Program-made: the position numbers and the translations under genes
Part shown: in pieces, positions 1-8,739 of the stretch
Numbering within the stretch: position 1 is the stretch's first letter
How the letters are laid out: each line of letters starts with the position of its first letter
Notes under the pieces: model-generated
What the model saw: only the letters and a program-made list of their open reading frames with translations
Databases searched by the model: none
Told to the model about the DNA's origin: nothing
DNA from: Streptomyces sp. MMBL 11-1
Lineage (GTDB): Bacteria; Actinomycetota; Actinomycetes; Streptomycetales; Streptomycetaceae
DNA length: 64,000 nt
Direction of reading: 5' to 3'
Assembly (NCBI RefSeq): GCF_028622875.1
Contig: NZ_CP117709.1
Span: 5,149,001-5,213,000, forward strand

Positions 1-2
1 AG

Positions 3-137
3 TGGAAGGTGCACCCCATGCAGGCGCACTACCAACTGCCGCCGCTGTGGACGTGGGAGTGGCGCGTCGAGGTCAAGTTCCCCGACGGGCGAACGCGCGA
101 GGGGCGCTGGCACCCCGACTGGATCTCCAAGGCGTAA
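3..137 (+). CDS. C-terminal end of a hypothetical protein (cut by window edge)
   Basis: Only the last 44 codons are visible, ending with TAA at 135-137. The tail is rich in tryptophan and basic/acidic pairs (WTWEWRVEVKFPDGR). It reads straight in from the left edge, so the start lies outside the window. A strong hairpin terminator follows about 30 bp later, making this the last gene of an upstream + strand transcription unit of the accessory segment. No family is recognised. Confidence 0.55.
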   Translation, partial: WKVHPMQAHYQLPPLWTWEWRVEVKFPDGRTREGRWHPDWISKA

Positions 138-168
138 GCGCCTGGTACGACAACTGACCCATGCGGCT

Positions 169-212
169 GAAAGGGAGCCACGGCGCGTGTATGTGCCGGG
201 TGGCTCCCTTTC
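169..212 (+). terminator. Hairpin terminator after the first partial gene
   Basis: A perfect 13-bp inverted repeat (gaaagggagccac / gtggctccctttc) with an 18-nt loop. It lies between the stop at 137 and the next start at 260, and it excludes the in-frame ATG at 161 as a real start because that codon sits at the foot of the stem. Confidence 0.8.
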
Positions 213-259
213 CGCTGCCCAAAATCAAAGCCCGTCCATCGAATGGCGGAAGGAAGCAT

Positions 260-763
260 ATGTTCACGGTCTGCATTCTGGAGCCCTGCTGCGAGAAAAC
301 CGAGCCGGGGTACACGCCCATGCCCAAGCCGTTCTACGTGCGCACGCCGGGATGGTCGGACACGTGCCAGCACAAGCGGTCGGAGCGGCGTAAGGCGACG
401 TTCACCGTCTACGACGACCGCGCGATGGCCGAGAGGGAGTACCAGGGTAGGGCGGGCGGTGGCTGGTACACGACGGACGGATACCTGTTCGAGGGTGAGA
501 TGCCGCCCGAGGGAGAACGATTCCGCATCATGCCCATCCGTGGAAATCTCACCTCGGGATACTTCCACTGCGAACCGGCCGAAATTCCGTTTCCCACCAT
601 TGAAACGGCAAGAGAGTACGCCGAGGATTACCACGAGTACCCGAGCGGCGTTCGTGACAAGCAGATCCTGTACAACATCGTCGGCGACCAGGACACCGTT
701 GTGCGCTGGTCGTCGTACAGGGTTCCGGTCGGTCGTGAGCTGACTCCCGGTGACTACGCCTGA
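260..763 (+). CDS. Hypothetical protein, 167 aa, first gene of the orphan operon
   Basis: No known family is recognised. The start is ATG 260, preceded by GGAAGGAAG at a good distance; a longer in-frame start at 161 falls in the terminator hairpin and is rejected. The N-terminus has a cysteine cluster (CILEPCCEKTEPGY). The rest is mixed charged/aromatic, with no signal peptide or membrane segment, so it is probably cytoplasmic. Its end overlaps the next gene by 14 bp, which fits translational coupling. It opens the long + strand operon that runs to 8718. Confidence 0.7.
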   Translation: MFTVCILEPCCEKTEPGYTPMPKPFYVRTPGWSDTCQHKRSERRKATFTVYDDRAMAEREYQGRAGGGWYTTDGYLFEGEMPPEGERFRIMPIRGNLTSGYFHCEPAEIPFPTIETAREYAEDYHEYPSGVRDKQILYNIVGDQDTVVRWSSYRVPVGRELTPGDYA

Positions 764-1049
764 CCTCGTCGAGGTGCTCTGGTTCTTCATGCTCCAGGTC
801 TACGAACCCCCGGCCGACGGCCGGCCGGCCTCGTGGACCGATACCGCGACCCGGTACGTGCAACTCATGCCACGCCGTGATGGGACCGAGCCCGATCCTG
901 TTGCGGCCTACTGCGTGCGCCATATGAGAGCACGCATGAGAAACGGCCTTCCCCAACTCCGTGTGCGAGTGCACGAATACCGGGGCGGCGCATTTTATGA
1001 AGCGTTTGTTGTGCACATCGATGCCACGCGCACACCTATCGGCGTTTGA
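750..1049 (+). CDS. Hypothetical protein, 99 aa
   Basis: GTG start at 750 overlaps the preceding gene by 14 bp; an ATG at 789 is an alternative start. The body contains RRDGTEPDPVAAYCVRHMRARM followed in the C-terminal third by alternating hydrophobic/charged residues typical of beta-strands. No family, signal peptide or membrane segment is seen. The overlap, continuous reading frame and Streptomyces-like third-position GC support a real gene. Confidence 0.55.
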   Translation: MTTPDLVEVLWFFMLQVYEPPADGRPASWTDTATRYVQLMPRRDGTEPDPVAAYCVRHMRARMRNGLPQLRVRVHEYRGGAFYEAFVVHIDATRTPIGV

Positions 1050-1064
1050 TACCGAGGGAGCAAT

Positions 1065-1268
1065 ATGTCTGAGCGGCAGTACGCGTACGACGGCAAGAAG
1101 GAATGCGTCGTGACAGTCGTGGCGAGCAGCCGCGAAGAGGCCGACCGGCTGGTGCGTGAAATCCTCGGCAAGGAGGAGCACTGCGGAATCCAGTTCGAAA
1201 ACGGAGTTCGCATCACCGGTGAAACCATCAACGAAATGCCGGTGTTCTTCGACTCTGACCCCGCGTAG
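1065..1268 (+). CDS. Hypothetical small protein, 67 aa
   Basis: ATG 1065 has a clear ribosome site (GAGGGAGC) upstream. The protein is small and acidic, with a central helix (SSREEADRLVREILG) between two strand-like stretches. This resembles small phage or plasmid accessory proteins in size, but no family is recognised. It lies 15 bp after the previous gene in the same operon. Confidence 0.6.
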   Translation: MSERQYAYDGKKECVVTVVASSREEADRLVREILGKEEHCGIQFENGVRITGETINEMPVFFDSDPA

Positions 1269-1385
1269 AGCAGGACCCCCAGCGTAACAGCGAGTGTCTG
1301 AGCTAACGGCAGTCCAGGACGCAGCAGCAATGCCGCGCCCCGGGCCTCCGACTGTCAGCCATTCAGAAATTAGGGAGGGATAGCG

Positions 1386-1973
1386 GTGCCCCACTACAAG
1401 CGGCCCGAAAAGTATTACCCCACGGTCGGCGAAACCGTGGTCGTCAAGATCCACGCTTCCGAGTGCATGATGCACCTCGGCCTGGTCGACAAGCGTCTGC
1501 CCGTCCGCATCCTGGAGAACGGCTACGGCCAGCTCCGGAACCCGGTCGACGGCCGCGACGACGGGATGCCGAACCCGCTGTCCTGGATCAGCGGCTTCTA
1601 CCGCGACTCCGAGGGCTACTACGGCACCGATGTCCTCGAAATCGGCGTCAGCCACTCGGTTACCCACACGGCCGGGCGCTTCTACGTCTACGTCAACGGC
1701 CGCCAGACCTACGGCGTCCAGTCGCTGCACTTCGAGGAGATGCGCGACGAAGCCCGCGCGATGCACGAGCGGGACATCCCGAGCGCCGAGGTCCGCTTCG
1801 TGGAGAACAGCCTGGTGCTGGGGAGCTGGTGGTCCCGCTCCGTACCGGTGCCCCTGGACACCGAGATCCGCGAGCGCGTCACCGGCACCGCCCGGGACAC
1901 CTGGGTCGACTTGCCGACTCACTTCAACCTGTTCGCCGGCCGATACCGCACCGAAGAATCGAGGGCAATGTGA
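1386..1973 (+). CDS. Hypothetical protein, 195 aa
   Basis: GTG start at 1386 follows a GAGGGA ribosome site. It comes after a 117-bp gap in which I see no convincing terminator. The protein is rich in Tyr, Arg and Glu, with alternating strand-like segments (GRFYVYVNGRQTYGVQSLHF) and no membrane segment. The stop overlaps the next start by 4 bp (ATGTGA context). No function can be assigned. Confidence 0.7.
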   Translation: MPHYKRPEKYYPTVGETVVVKIHASECMMHLGLVDKRLPVRILENGYGQLRNPVDGRDDGMPNPLSWISGFYRDSEGYYGTDVLEIGVSHSVTHTAGRFYVYVNGRQTYGVQSLHFEEMRDEARAMHERDIPSAEVRFVENSLVLGSWWSRSVPVPLDTEIRERVTGTARDTWVDLPTHFNLFAGRYRTEESRAM

Positions 1974-2473
1974 GCGCGGAAGAGAAGCGCCCCCCGGCCG
2001 TGTGGCCGTTCCACAGCACTGCTGACGCGTACGACGCGTGCCAGTGCAACGAGGACATCCGCGACGGTGACGTCCTCGTGATCGAAGACGAGAAGGTCGT
2101 CGGGATCGCATGGACGTGGCCGTTCGCGCTGACCGAGAACTTCAACGAGCTGCACGTGACGACCGCGAACCCGCGCACCTACCAGGGCGGCATTTTCGCT
2201 GCCGGTGTCGACCGGGCGGAGCAGATCGCACAGGAGCACGGCTGGAGGCTTATCCCGCTGATGGACCCGGTCACGGCCCGCGCGTTCTTCGCCGCGCACC
2301 CGCGCTGCGGTGAGCCGATCGGCTTCAAGGGTCTGTCGGTCAAGACGGCTGACAGCCGGAAGTGGGTCGGCTGGCTGCTCGCCGGGACCACGGGATACAT
2401 CGAGCTGGACTCCTACGGCCACATCAAGTTCGTCAACGAGTGGTCACCCCTCACGGAACCGAAGGAGGTCTGA
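1970..2473 (+). CDS. Hypothetical protein, 167 aa
   Basis: The chosen start is GTG 1970 (VSAEEKRPP), which overlaps the upstream stop and has GAGGG about 6 nt before it. An in-frame extension back to 1463 would run through the preceding gene and is rejected. The protein has a stretch EDIRDGDVLVIEDEKVVGIAW and later FKGLSVKTADSRKWVGWLL, both compatible with a compact beta-rich fold. No family is recognised. Confidence 0.65.
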   Translation: MSAEEKRPPAVWPFHSTADAYDACQCNEDIRDGDVLVIEDEKVVGIAWTWPFALTENFNELHVTTANPRTYQGGIFAAGVDRAEQIAQEHGWRLIPLMDPVTARAFFAAHPRCGEPIGFKGLSVKTADSRKWVGWLLAGTTGYIELDSYGHIKFVNEWSPLTEPKEV

Positions 2474-2475
2474 AC

Positions 2476-3183
2476 ATGGCTGTCGTCGGATACAGCTACA
2501 AGGCCGAGAACCTGTGCCCGAGCTGCACGGTGAAGGCGATGCGGGCGAACGGCATCAAGGTGCAGCGCGGTAAGGCTCACGAGGACGCGATCCGGGCCGC
2601 AGCCGCAACGCTGGGGATCGACTTCGAGGACGAACGCTCCTACGACCAGGACGAGTTCCCCAAGGTCGTCACGGAGCAGATGTGCGAGACCGAGCTGACC
2701 GAGGTGCCGGAAGGCGAGACCGGTGTGCGGCACGCCATCTCGGACGAGCGGTGCACCGGAGACAAGTGCGGCAAGTGGCTCGTGCTGGGGGAGAAGTCGC
2801 CGAGCGAGGCGGGTCTGGCGCGCACGATACGCGAGAAGTACGAGCTGCCCCGCGCCCTGGCCAAGCTGACGGCCGGCACGCTGCGGGAGTGGGGGTTGTC
2901 CCACCCGGAATTCATCGACGAGGACAACGTCAAGGAAGCCGCCGCGCAGCACCCGCACGCGTGGCTCAGCTATCGGTTCGTGCTCTACCCGACGTCCGCC
3001 AAGACCGTGGAGATCCGCACTCCGGAATCGGAGGACGAGGCATGCGTGCTCTGCGGGCAGCCCTGGGAGGCGCACACCTTCACCTGCGACACGTGCGGGA
3101 TCGACGTCTCGGTCATCGTGCCCCACACCCATCAGCCCCGGGTCGAGGGCCAGGTCAAGATCCGCATGGTTAAGGGGGAGTGA
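2476..3183 (+). CDS. Hypothetical protein with two CxxC zinc-ribbon-like motifs, 235 aa
   Basis: ATG 2476 is preceded by GAAGGAGGT, an almost ideal ribosome site. There is a CPSC pair near residues 14-17 and a paired CVLCG ... CDTCG around residues 190-206. The second arrangement looks like a zinc ribbon, which in phage and plasmid proteins often mediates nucleic-acid or protein contact; that role is inference. The middle is helical and acidic. It lies 2 bp after the previous stop. Confidence 0.7.
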   Translation: MAVVGYSYKAENLCPSCTVKAMRANGIKVQRGKAHEDAIRAAAATLGIDFEDERSYDQDEFPKVVTEQMCETELTEVPEGETGVRHAISDERCTGDKCGKWLVLGEKSPSEAGLARTIREKYELPRALAKLTAGTLREWGLSHPEFIDEDNVKEAAAQHPHAWLSYRFVLYPTSAKTVEIRTPESEDEACVLCGQPWEAHTFTCDTCGIDVSVIVPHTHQPRVEGQVKIRMVKGE

Positions 3184-3186
3184 GCC

Positions 3187-4047
3187 ATGGCGGAGATTTC
3201 CACGGACGCTATCGCGCAGGCTGCCGCTGATCTCGTAATCAGTCGTCTCGGCGAGAAGTACGAGCTGGTGCACATCGACCAGGGGGAGCGCCTGTCCGAG
3301 GAGCAGCTTCACCGGCTGTTCGCGGAAGACGAGGACGCATCCGGGCTCGACCACGCGGAAGGCGTGCTCGACTTCGACTGGCTGGACGAGAACCGCTACC
3401 ACGGCACGCAGCACGTTCTCGGTGAACTCCTGGATGACGATGCCCGGGAATTCCTGGAGAAACACGACGTGCTCGACCAGGTGCGCCACGCGATCGAGGA
3501 GCGCGACCAGTCCGACCCGATCGGCGACCTGATGAACGGGACCGGACCGCAACTGTTCCGCTACCGGCTCGACGGGGAAGCCGAGGCCGAGCCGTGGCGG
3601 TTCTCCGACGCGAAAGCCGAGGAAGTGGCCCGAGCGCTGGCCGCCGCAGCGGGCGTCGACTTCTGGGACAACGTCGGCGCATTGCAGGAGTTGGTTGCGC
3701 ACTCCTCCTATGGAGGCGGGCTGCACATTCTGTGGCGCGGTGACGTGCGCCCGGTCTGGGATGCGGTGAACAAGATCCGGGGTGCGCTTCCCGACGCGAA
3801 GCCGACCATCACCGTGCAGTGGACCGATCCCGAGCTGCTGGTGCTCGACACCTGGAACGGGTCGGGTCACACCGTGAAGGTGCGCGGCACCGTGCGCCTC
3901 CCGTTCGACCCGGCCCGCCTTTCCCTCGACACCGAGCGAGCCCCGGGCGGCTACTCCTGGACCAACGTCGTCGGGGGCGGCTACCAGCCCGAGGGGGACG
4001 AGCCCCAGTTCACCGAGACACACACCGAGGAGGCACAGCATGGCTGA
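3187..4047 (+). CDS. Hypothetical acidic protein, 286 aa
   Basis: Among the largest genes of the orphan operon, starting 3 bp after the previous stop with a GGGGGAG ribosome site. The N-terminal half is very acidic and helical (LSEEQLHRLFAEDEDASG). The C-terminal third has strand-like pairs (PTITVQWTDPELLVLDTW). The high acidity could suit an internal or DNA-mimic protein, but that is speculation; no family is recognised. It overlaps the next gene by 8 bp. Confidence 0.7.
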   Translation: MAEISTDAIAQAAADLVISRLGEKYELVHIDQGERLSEEQLHRLFAEDEDASGLDHAEGVLDFDWLDENRYHGTQHVLGELLDDDAREFLEKHDVLDQVRHAIEERDQSDPIGDLMNGTGPQLFRYRLDGEAEAEPWRFSDAKAEEVARALAAAAGVDFWDNVGALQELVAHSSYGGGLHILWRGDVRPVWDAVNKIRGALPDAKPTITVQWTDPELLVLDTWNGSGHTVKVRGTVRLPFDPARLSLDTERAPGGYSWTNVVGGGYQPEGDEPQFTETHTEEAQHG

Positions 4048-4408
4048 CATCAAGGCCGACACGATCGGTCTGGGAACCGGCACGTACGCGCTGAACTGCG
4101 GCTGCCGGATCTACGTGCACTTCCCCGGCGGTCACATCCACCTGTCGCACGGGTGGTCCCAGTGCCCGGAGCTGGCCCGCCTGTGGCGCCTGTACTCGCG
4201 AGCGTGCTCGTGGAGTGCGACCGACCCCCACGCCTGGGACTCGCTGACCCGGTACCTGTTCTGCCTCCGGCACGTGGGTGCGTGGCGGGGCCGGATCGAA
4301 CGGATCGAGGCGATGCGCTCCAAGTACCCCAGCCCGGCGGAGACCCGGGATTACCCGGCGACCGTGAACCTGGAAAAGAAGGAGATGAACGTTCGTGTCG
4401 CAGCGTAA
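4040..4408 (+). CDS. Hypothetical Cys/His-containing protein, 122 aa
   Basis: ATG 4040 lies inside the end of the preceding gene and follows GAGGCAC. The N-terminal half has C-x-C and several histidines (NCGCRIYVHFPGGHIHLSHG), a possible metal site. A Trp/Arg-rich helix follows (WRLYSRACSWS). No family is recognised. It overlaps the next start by 14 bp. Confidence 0.65.
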   Translation: MADIKADTIGLGTGTYALNCGCRIYVHFPGGHIHLSHGWSQCPELARLWRLYSRACSWSATDPHAWDSLTRYLFCLRHVGAWRGRIERIEAMRSKYPSPAETRDYPATVNLEKKEMNVRVAA

Positions 4409-4919
4409 GCCGCCCAGCGGACTCCGAGTCCTGATCGCCGACCAGGGCTGGCCCGAGGAGGGGCAGCCCGTCCAGCACCGGTTCCAGGAGAACCGGTACC
4501 GACTCGACGACTTCAACGACGAGGACGCAACAGAAATGCGCGCGGGTCGAAAGCTGCCGCTCGTCGCGATAGTCCAGGAGAAGAACGCGAGCGGCAACCG
4601 CTGGGTCGCGATCGACCACCTGTGGAACTTCGTCGGCGCCCCGGACATGCTCGGCGCTTTCGAGAACCCGAGAGAGATCCCGGACCCCGTCCTGCGCGCA
4701 TTCGTGGCCGACCTGTGGACCGGCGTCTTCGATCTGAGCATCGGCCAGTTCGTCTACCGAAGGGCGTCCCGCCGGACGTGGCGAGTGCTCGACCTGGAGA
4801 ACACGCCTTACGAGGGTGACAGCCACCTGCTGACGGGCTACGTGATCTGCGGCCCGGAGCACGGCACCGGTCAGGCGGTCCGCGTCCCCGTCGAACAACT
4901 GCGAAAGAGGTACCGATGA
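4395..4919 (+). CDS. Hypothetical protein, 174 aa
   Basis: GTG start at 4395 overlaps the previous gene, with GAAGGAGATG about 10 nt upstream as ribosome site. The sequence is soluble, with mixed strand and helix and several Trp/Tyr, and includes RKLPLVAIVQEKNASGNRW. The stop overlaps the next ATG by 4 bp (ATGA), a translational-coupling arrangement. No function is recognised. Confidence 0.65.
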   Translation: MSQRKPPSGLRVLIADQGWPEEGQPVQHRFQENRYRLDDFNDEDATEMRAGRKLPLVAIVQEKNASGNRWVAIDHLWNFVGAPDMLGAFENPREIPDPVLRAFVADLWTGVFDLSIGQFVYRRASRRTWRVLDLENTPYEGDSHLLTGYVICGPEHGTGQAVRVPVEQLRKRYR

Positions 4920-5359
4920 GCGACATCCCCGATGTCCGGCTGGTCCCGGTGACACGGGCGCAGCAGGAAGCGATCAACGAAGTCCTCGAAGCGCTCGCCC
5001 GTGAGAACCACCGGCTCGACGACGCGGCCGAGGGCGACAGCAACGACGCCGAGATCCAGGCCGGACACGACCTGGCGGCGGAAGCCGAGCGCCTCGTCAA
5101 GCTGCTCTACAGCTTGAATCTCGACGCCGCCCCGGCCCCCACCGAGGACGGGAACCGGATGTACACCGTCTTCGGTGTCCAGTCCGACTTCTCCGGAGAG
5201 CGGTTCGTCTCCGCCATCCTCGACGGCGAATTCCCCCTGCCGGACAACACCTTCGAAGGGGCCGACGATTTCACGTCCCGGGTCGCGCGGGTGAGTGCGC
5301 CGTCGAGCGAGGCCGCAGCCGCCGAGTTCCGCACCATGAATCAGGAGGACGACGCATGA
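4916..5359 (+). CDS. Hypothetical protein, 147 aa
   Basis: ATG 4916 overlaps the upstream stop (ATGA) and follows AAAGAGG. The N-terminal 60 residues form a long charged helix (RAQQEAINEVLEALAREN), which may be a coiled coil. The C-terminal half begins with a strand-like YTVFGVQSDFSGERF and carries a low-complexity alanine-rich tail. It overlaps the next gene by 4 bp. No family is recognised. Confidence 0.65.
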   Translation: MSDIPDVRLVPVTRAQQEAINEVLEALARENHRLDDAAEGDSNDAEIQAGHDLAAEAERLVKLLYSLNLDAAPAPTEDGNRMYTVFGVQSDFSGERFVSAILDGEFPLPDNTFEGADDFTSRVARVSAPSSEAAAAEFRTMNQEDDA

Positions 5360-5973
5360 GCGCAGTTGTGCAGGGCTGGACGATCGTCACGCAGACCCGG
5401 CAGCAGGTGGCACCCAACCACATGCAGGGGGTGTTCCTCGCCACCTGCGGGGAGCGCTGGATGGTGGGTCGGCAGTACGACGGGAAGAAGGGGACGACCG
5501 GCTTCTCCAAGGACGGGGAGTGGTGGCACGCCCGCTACTTCGACGGTGACACCGGCACCGACAACATGCTCGCGGCGCTGGACGCGTACCCCGACGCCGC
5601 GATGAAGGCCGCCGTCTGGGATCGCATGTTCCACCAGGACGCAACCGAAAGCGTGTGCCGCTTTCTCGCCGGCGGTGAGGAGGACGGTCGGCCGAAGCTC
5701 TCGGCCGGCTGGAAGCAGACCGAGGTGCTGTCCGGCGTCCCGGTGACCTCCTCCACGATCCCCATGCCGTTCCACGAGGCCAAGTACGAGCTGCTCTGGT
5801 TCATCATCTGGTCCACGCGCCTCAGCGCCAAGGTGCACCTCACCAAGGGCGTCACGATGAGCCGCCACGAGGCCGTCACCCTCGTCCGCCAGGCCACCGG
5901 TCCGATCCGGTTCGAGATGGGCTACAACACCTACTGGCTCGCCCAGGAAGAGGACTCCACCAATGCGCTGTAG
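5356..5973 (+). CDS. Hypothetical Trp-rich protein, 205 aa
   Basis: ATG 5356 overlaps the previous stop (ATGA) and has AGGAGGA just upstream. The N-terminal half is beta-like and aromatic-rich (ERWMVGRQYDGKKGTTGF, then EWWHARYFDGD), followed by helices and a second aromatic segment. No signal peptide or membrane segment is seen. Function unknown. It ends inside the next gene. Confidence 0.7.
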   Translation: MSAVVQGWTIVTQTRQQVAPNHMQGVFLATCGERWMVGRQYDGKKGTTGFSKDGEWWHARYFDGDTGTDNMLAALDAYPDAAMKAAVWDRMFHQDATESVCRFLAGGEEDGRPKLSAGWKQTEVLSGVPVTSSTIPMPFHEAKYELLWFIIWSTRLSAKVHLTKGVTMSRHEAVTLVRQATGPIRFEMGYNTYWLAQEEDSTNAL

Positions 5974-6820
5974 CACCCTCAAGGGCACGGCGCCGGACTG
6001 CACCGGCACCGCCACCCACATGCTGCTCTACCCCGACCCCGAGACACAGGAAGCTCTCCGCGACCCCGTCTGCAAGCCGTGCGGTGAGGGCTTCACCCGC
6101 AGGCCCCGACTCAAGGGCCGCATCGTCCCGCTCCACGTCCACATGCCCGAGAGCGCCTTCATCGAGGTCGCCGAGGGACACCGGCTGGTCCAGGACGACG
6201 AGCACGAGGCCCGGTGCTTCGACTGCGGCAAGACCGGCAGCCCCAACTGGTTCCGGTTCCAGACGAACGGCTGCCCCGGTCGCCCGGAGTCCATCACCGT
6301 GCTGTGCCACACGCGCGAGATGCTCGGCGCGGAGCCCGACGTCCGCGCCCGGGAGACCGCCCGCCTGTGGTGGGACTACGCAGTCGACTACCTGCACACG
6401 TTCGTCGGGGACTGGCGGGTGGTCACCGACAACACCTACGCCGCCTACTTCACCTTCCGTGACCGCGAGTACGGCGTACGGCACGACCTGCCCGCCGGCC
6501 GGTTCCAGGCCGAGAAGCTGCCCAACCGGGGGAAGCCCGAGCCGCGCATCATCGACGCCGACCTCAACCCCTACAACCAGGCGGTCTTCTACTTCCACGG
6601 CCGCACCACCGACTCCGGGTCCATGTCCTTCGCCACCTGGACCCCCAGCTACGTGGACATCGCCGCCCGCGAACTCGTCATCCTCTACGCCCCCGAGGGC
6701 CAGATCACCGAAATCCTGCGCGTCCCCGGCCTGCGTGACTGGACGGAGACCACCGGCGCGATCTGTGACGCCTTCGGCCCCATCAGCGACATCAAACTCC
6801 AGACCCGCATCTACGAGTAG
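5963..6820 (+). CDS. Hypothetical protein with N-terminal zinc-finger-like cysteines, 285 aa
   Basis: ATG 5963 overlaps the preceding gene by 11 bp. Cysteines 37 and 40 (CKPC) and 85, 88 and 104 (CFDC ... C) give two possible zinc sites in the first 105 residues. The remaining 180 residues are mixed strand/helix without membrane segments. Two CxxC knuckles suggest nucleic-acid or protein binding, but the family is not recognised. Confidence 0.7.
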   Translation: MRCSTLKGTAPDCTGTATHMLLYPDPETQEALRDPVCKPCGEGFTRRPRLKGRIVPLHVHMPESAFIEVAEGHRLVQDDEHEARCFDCGKTGSPNWFRFQTNGCPGRPESITVLCHTREMLGAEPDVRARETARLWWDYAVDYLHTFVGDWRVVTDNTYAAYFTFRDREYGVRHDLPAGRFQAEKLPNRGKPEPRIIDADLNPYNQAVFYFHGRTTDSGSMSFATWTPSYVDIAARELVILYAPEGQITEILRVPGLRDWTETTGAICDAFGPISDIKLQTRIYE

Positions 6821-6831
6821 GGATCTCCCCC

Positions 6832-7515
6832 ATGCCCACACCCACCTTCACCTTCCACCCCACCACCCCGCCCGACGAGAAGCCGACCAATTTCCAGGTC
6901 TACGCCGACAAGGTCCCCGACGTGGACGACGCCTACCTCGGCATCGTGTACCTCACCGCCGGGGGCGAGTGGGTCGCCGACTGGCACAAGCGCAACGGCG
7001 CCCCCTCGATCGCCATGCCCGGCTTCGGGTCCAAGCAGAGCGCGGCCGAAGCGCTGTGGTGGTACGCCCCGCCCTCCCAGTCGGTACGCAGCCGGCCGAT
7101 CGGGCAGACCACGCCCGTCTCGGACGAGCGAACCATCGACCTGTCCGCGTGCGGCTGCTGCATCACCAACGGCTGTGACTGCGAGGGACTCAACCGCAAC
7201 AGCCAGCGGTTCAAGACCGAGCAGACCTACCAGATCCACCCCTCCCTCATCCCGGCACCCGGCGTGCTGATCTCCCTGATGCCGATGGACAACGGCGACT
7301 TCCTCGTGGACCTCAACACCCGAGGGATGGGCACAGGGATCGGCTACCTCCAACGCCAGGAGAACGGCCGCTACGACGTGCTGATGGGGCAGAAGTCCCT
7401 CGGCACCGTCGAGGCGCCGGAGGTCGGCATGTGGGCTGTCCTCCAGGCGCACACCACCACCCGGTCCTACAGCCGCCTCGTCGAGTCCCTCGTCGACAGC
7501 AAGGAGACGAAGTGA
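6832..7515 (+). CDS. Hypothetical protein with a central cysteine cluster, 227 aa
   Basis: ATG 6832 follows its neighbour by 11 bp. A compact cluster at residues 107-117 (CGCCITNGCDC) has five cysteines in eleven residues, a probable metal or Fe-S ligand set. The flanks are soluble, aromatic and strand-rich. The stop overlaps the next start by one base (TGATG). No family is recognised; the cluster sets it apart from other genes in the operon. Confidence 0.7.
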   Translation: MPTPTFTFHPTTPPDEKPTNFQVYADKVPDVDDAYLGIVYLTAGGEWVADWHKRNGAPSIAMPGFGSKQSAAEALWWYAPPSQSVRSRPIGQTTPVSDERTIDLSACGCCITNGCDCEGLNRNSQRFKTEQTYQIHPSLIPAPGVLISLMPMDNGDFLVDLNTRGMGTGIGYLQRQENGRYDVLMGQKSLGTVEAPEVGMWAVLQAHTTTRSYSRLVESLVDSKETK

Positions 7516-8198
7516 TGCCTACCCCCGCTGGGTACCAGCCCGAACCGCGCTACGAAGTCCGCACGCTGAAGAACGAGAACGGCTCCGCCCGACGACTCGG
7601 CGTCTACGACAACCACCGGGGCACCTACGTCCGCAGGCTCCCGCTCGCCACCCCCGAGCGCCTGGTGCACCGTGTGATCGAGGAACTGGAGCGGACCTTC
7701 CGCCCGGCCTCCGTCATCTACCGGGAGAAGCGGACGACCCGCGAACTCAACGAACCGTGGGAGTACGCCACCCTCCACGGCGACATCGTCGAGGTCACAC
7801 CGAAATACCGCGTCGTGCTCGACAACGGCCGCAACCTGCACACCGTCCCGGCCAGCCGCCACGTCCGCACGATCTGGGGCAGCACCGTCGTGGACCACGC
7901 CCCCAACTCACGCTACGGGTTCCGGGGCGCCATCGTCACGGAGCGCCCCGACCATGTCGAGGGCTGGACGGAGCCCCGGCACCAGGAGCTGTACCACCTG
8001 GTCCACAACGGCTCCGTCGAGCCGTGGTTCGCCGACTTCGCGCTCCGGTTCGGGCTGGCCGGCAAACACTGGCAGTGGGACGAGATGGTCCAGGCCGGCC
8101 ACACGGTGCGACCGCTCAACAGCAACGGCCAGGCCCAGCGGCTGCTCCGGCACTGGGACCGCGAGCACCCGGACATCGCCCACCGTCTGTACGCCTGA
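7515..8198 (+). CDS. Hypothetical protein, 227 aa
   Basis: The start is ATG 7515, sharing one base with the upstream TGA and preceded by AAGGAGACGAAG; a longer in-frame version to 7431 lies in the previous gene. The protein is basic, with Arg/His-rich stretches (RHVRTIWGSTVVDHAPNSRY) that could contact nucleic acid. The C-terminal part looks helical. No known domain is recognised. Confidence 0.7.
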   Translation: MPTPAGYQPEPRYEVRTLKNENGSARRLGVYDNHRGTYVRRLPLATPERLVHRVIEELERTFRPASVIYREKRTTRELNEPWEYATLHGDIVEVTPKYRVVLDNGRNLHTVPASRHVRTIWGSTVVDHAPNSRYGFRGAIVTERPDHVEGWTEPRHQELYHLVHNGSVEPWFADFALRFGLAGKHWQWDEMVQAGHTVRPLNSNGQAQRLLRHWDREHPDIAHRLYA

Positions 8199-8259
8199 CA
8201 GCTACCGGGGCATCGCGGCCCCGCCACCCACTCGACCAACTGACCGGCAAGGGGAAGAA

Positions 8260-8718
8260 ATGAGCGAGACCGCAGCTATGCAAGCCGCTGAGTCGGAGGA
8301 CCCGACCGAGGACCAGTTCATCAGCTACCGCGTCACGTGGAAGGAGCCGGGGGCGGACACCTCCCGCACCACCCGGTGCCTGATCGACGCCGCCCACCTG
8401 TCCCGGCCCGGAGACGTGGAGCAGCGCAACGAGCTGCTGCGCAAGATGATCGCGATCCGGCACCTGCCGCGCGGCCTGGCGGAGGCGGACAGGATCGTGC
8501 TCCTGGACGTCCTCCCGATCTGCAACTGCATGACCTACCCCAACGGGCCCTGCCAGTTCGCCGAGTACGGGGGCACCCGTTTCCGTCTCCTGCCGTCCAC
8601 CCCCGCGAACTTCGAGGCCCTTCACGACCGGCACGACGACCAGATCATGGGTCGCGTGCACAACACGCTCAGTGTCGAATTCCTGACGATGGTGCGCGAG
8701 AAGTACAGCCACCAGTAA
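8260..8718 (+). CDS. Hypothetical protein, 152 aa, last gene of the orphan operon
   Basis: ATG 8260 is chosen because GGGGAAG precedes it and the 61-bp gap upstream is clean; in-frame starts from 7954 lie in the previous gene. It has a Cys motif (PICNCMTYPNGPC) and a helical N-terminal half. A canonical terminator follows within 25 bp, marking the operon end. Function unknown. Confidence 0.7.
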   Translation: MSETAAMQAAESEDPTEDQFISYRVTWKEPGADTSRTTRCLIDAAHLSRPGDVEQRNELLRKMIAIRHLPRGLAEADRIVLLDVLPICNCMTYPNGPCQFAEYGGTRFRLLPSTPANFEALHDRHDDQIMGRVHNTLSVEFLTMVREKYSHQ

Positions 8719-8739
8719 ACGGACACAGCAGCAACCTGT

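Noticed and set aside
161..259. Upstream in-frame ATG start for the 260 gene
   Set aside because: The codon is at the foot of a perfect terminator stem and lacks a ribosome site.
549..4083. Long minus-strand frames (520 and 556 codons) opposite the orphan operon
   Set aside because: The + strand genes have ribosome sites, overlaps and codon bias; the minus frames are low-complexity shadows.
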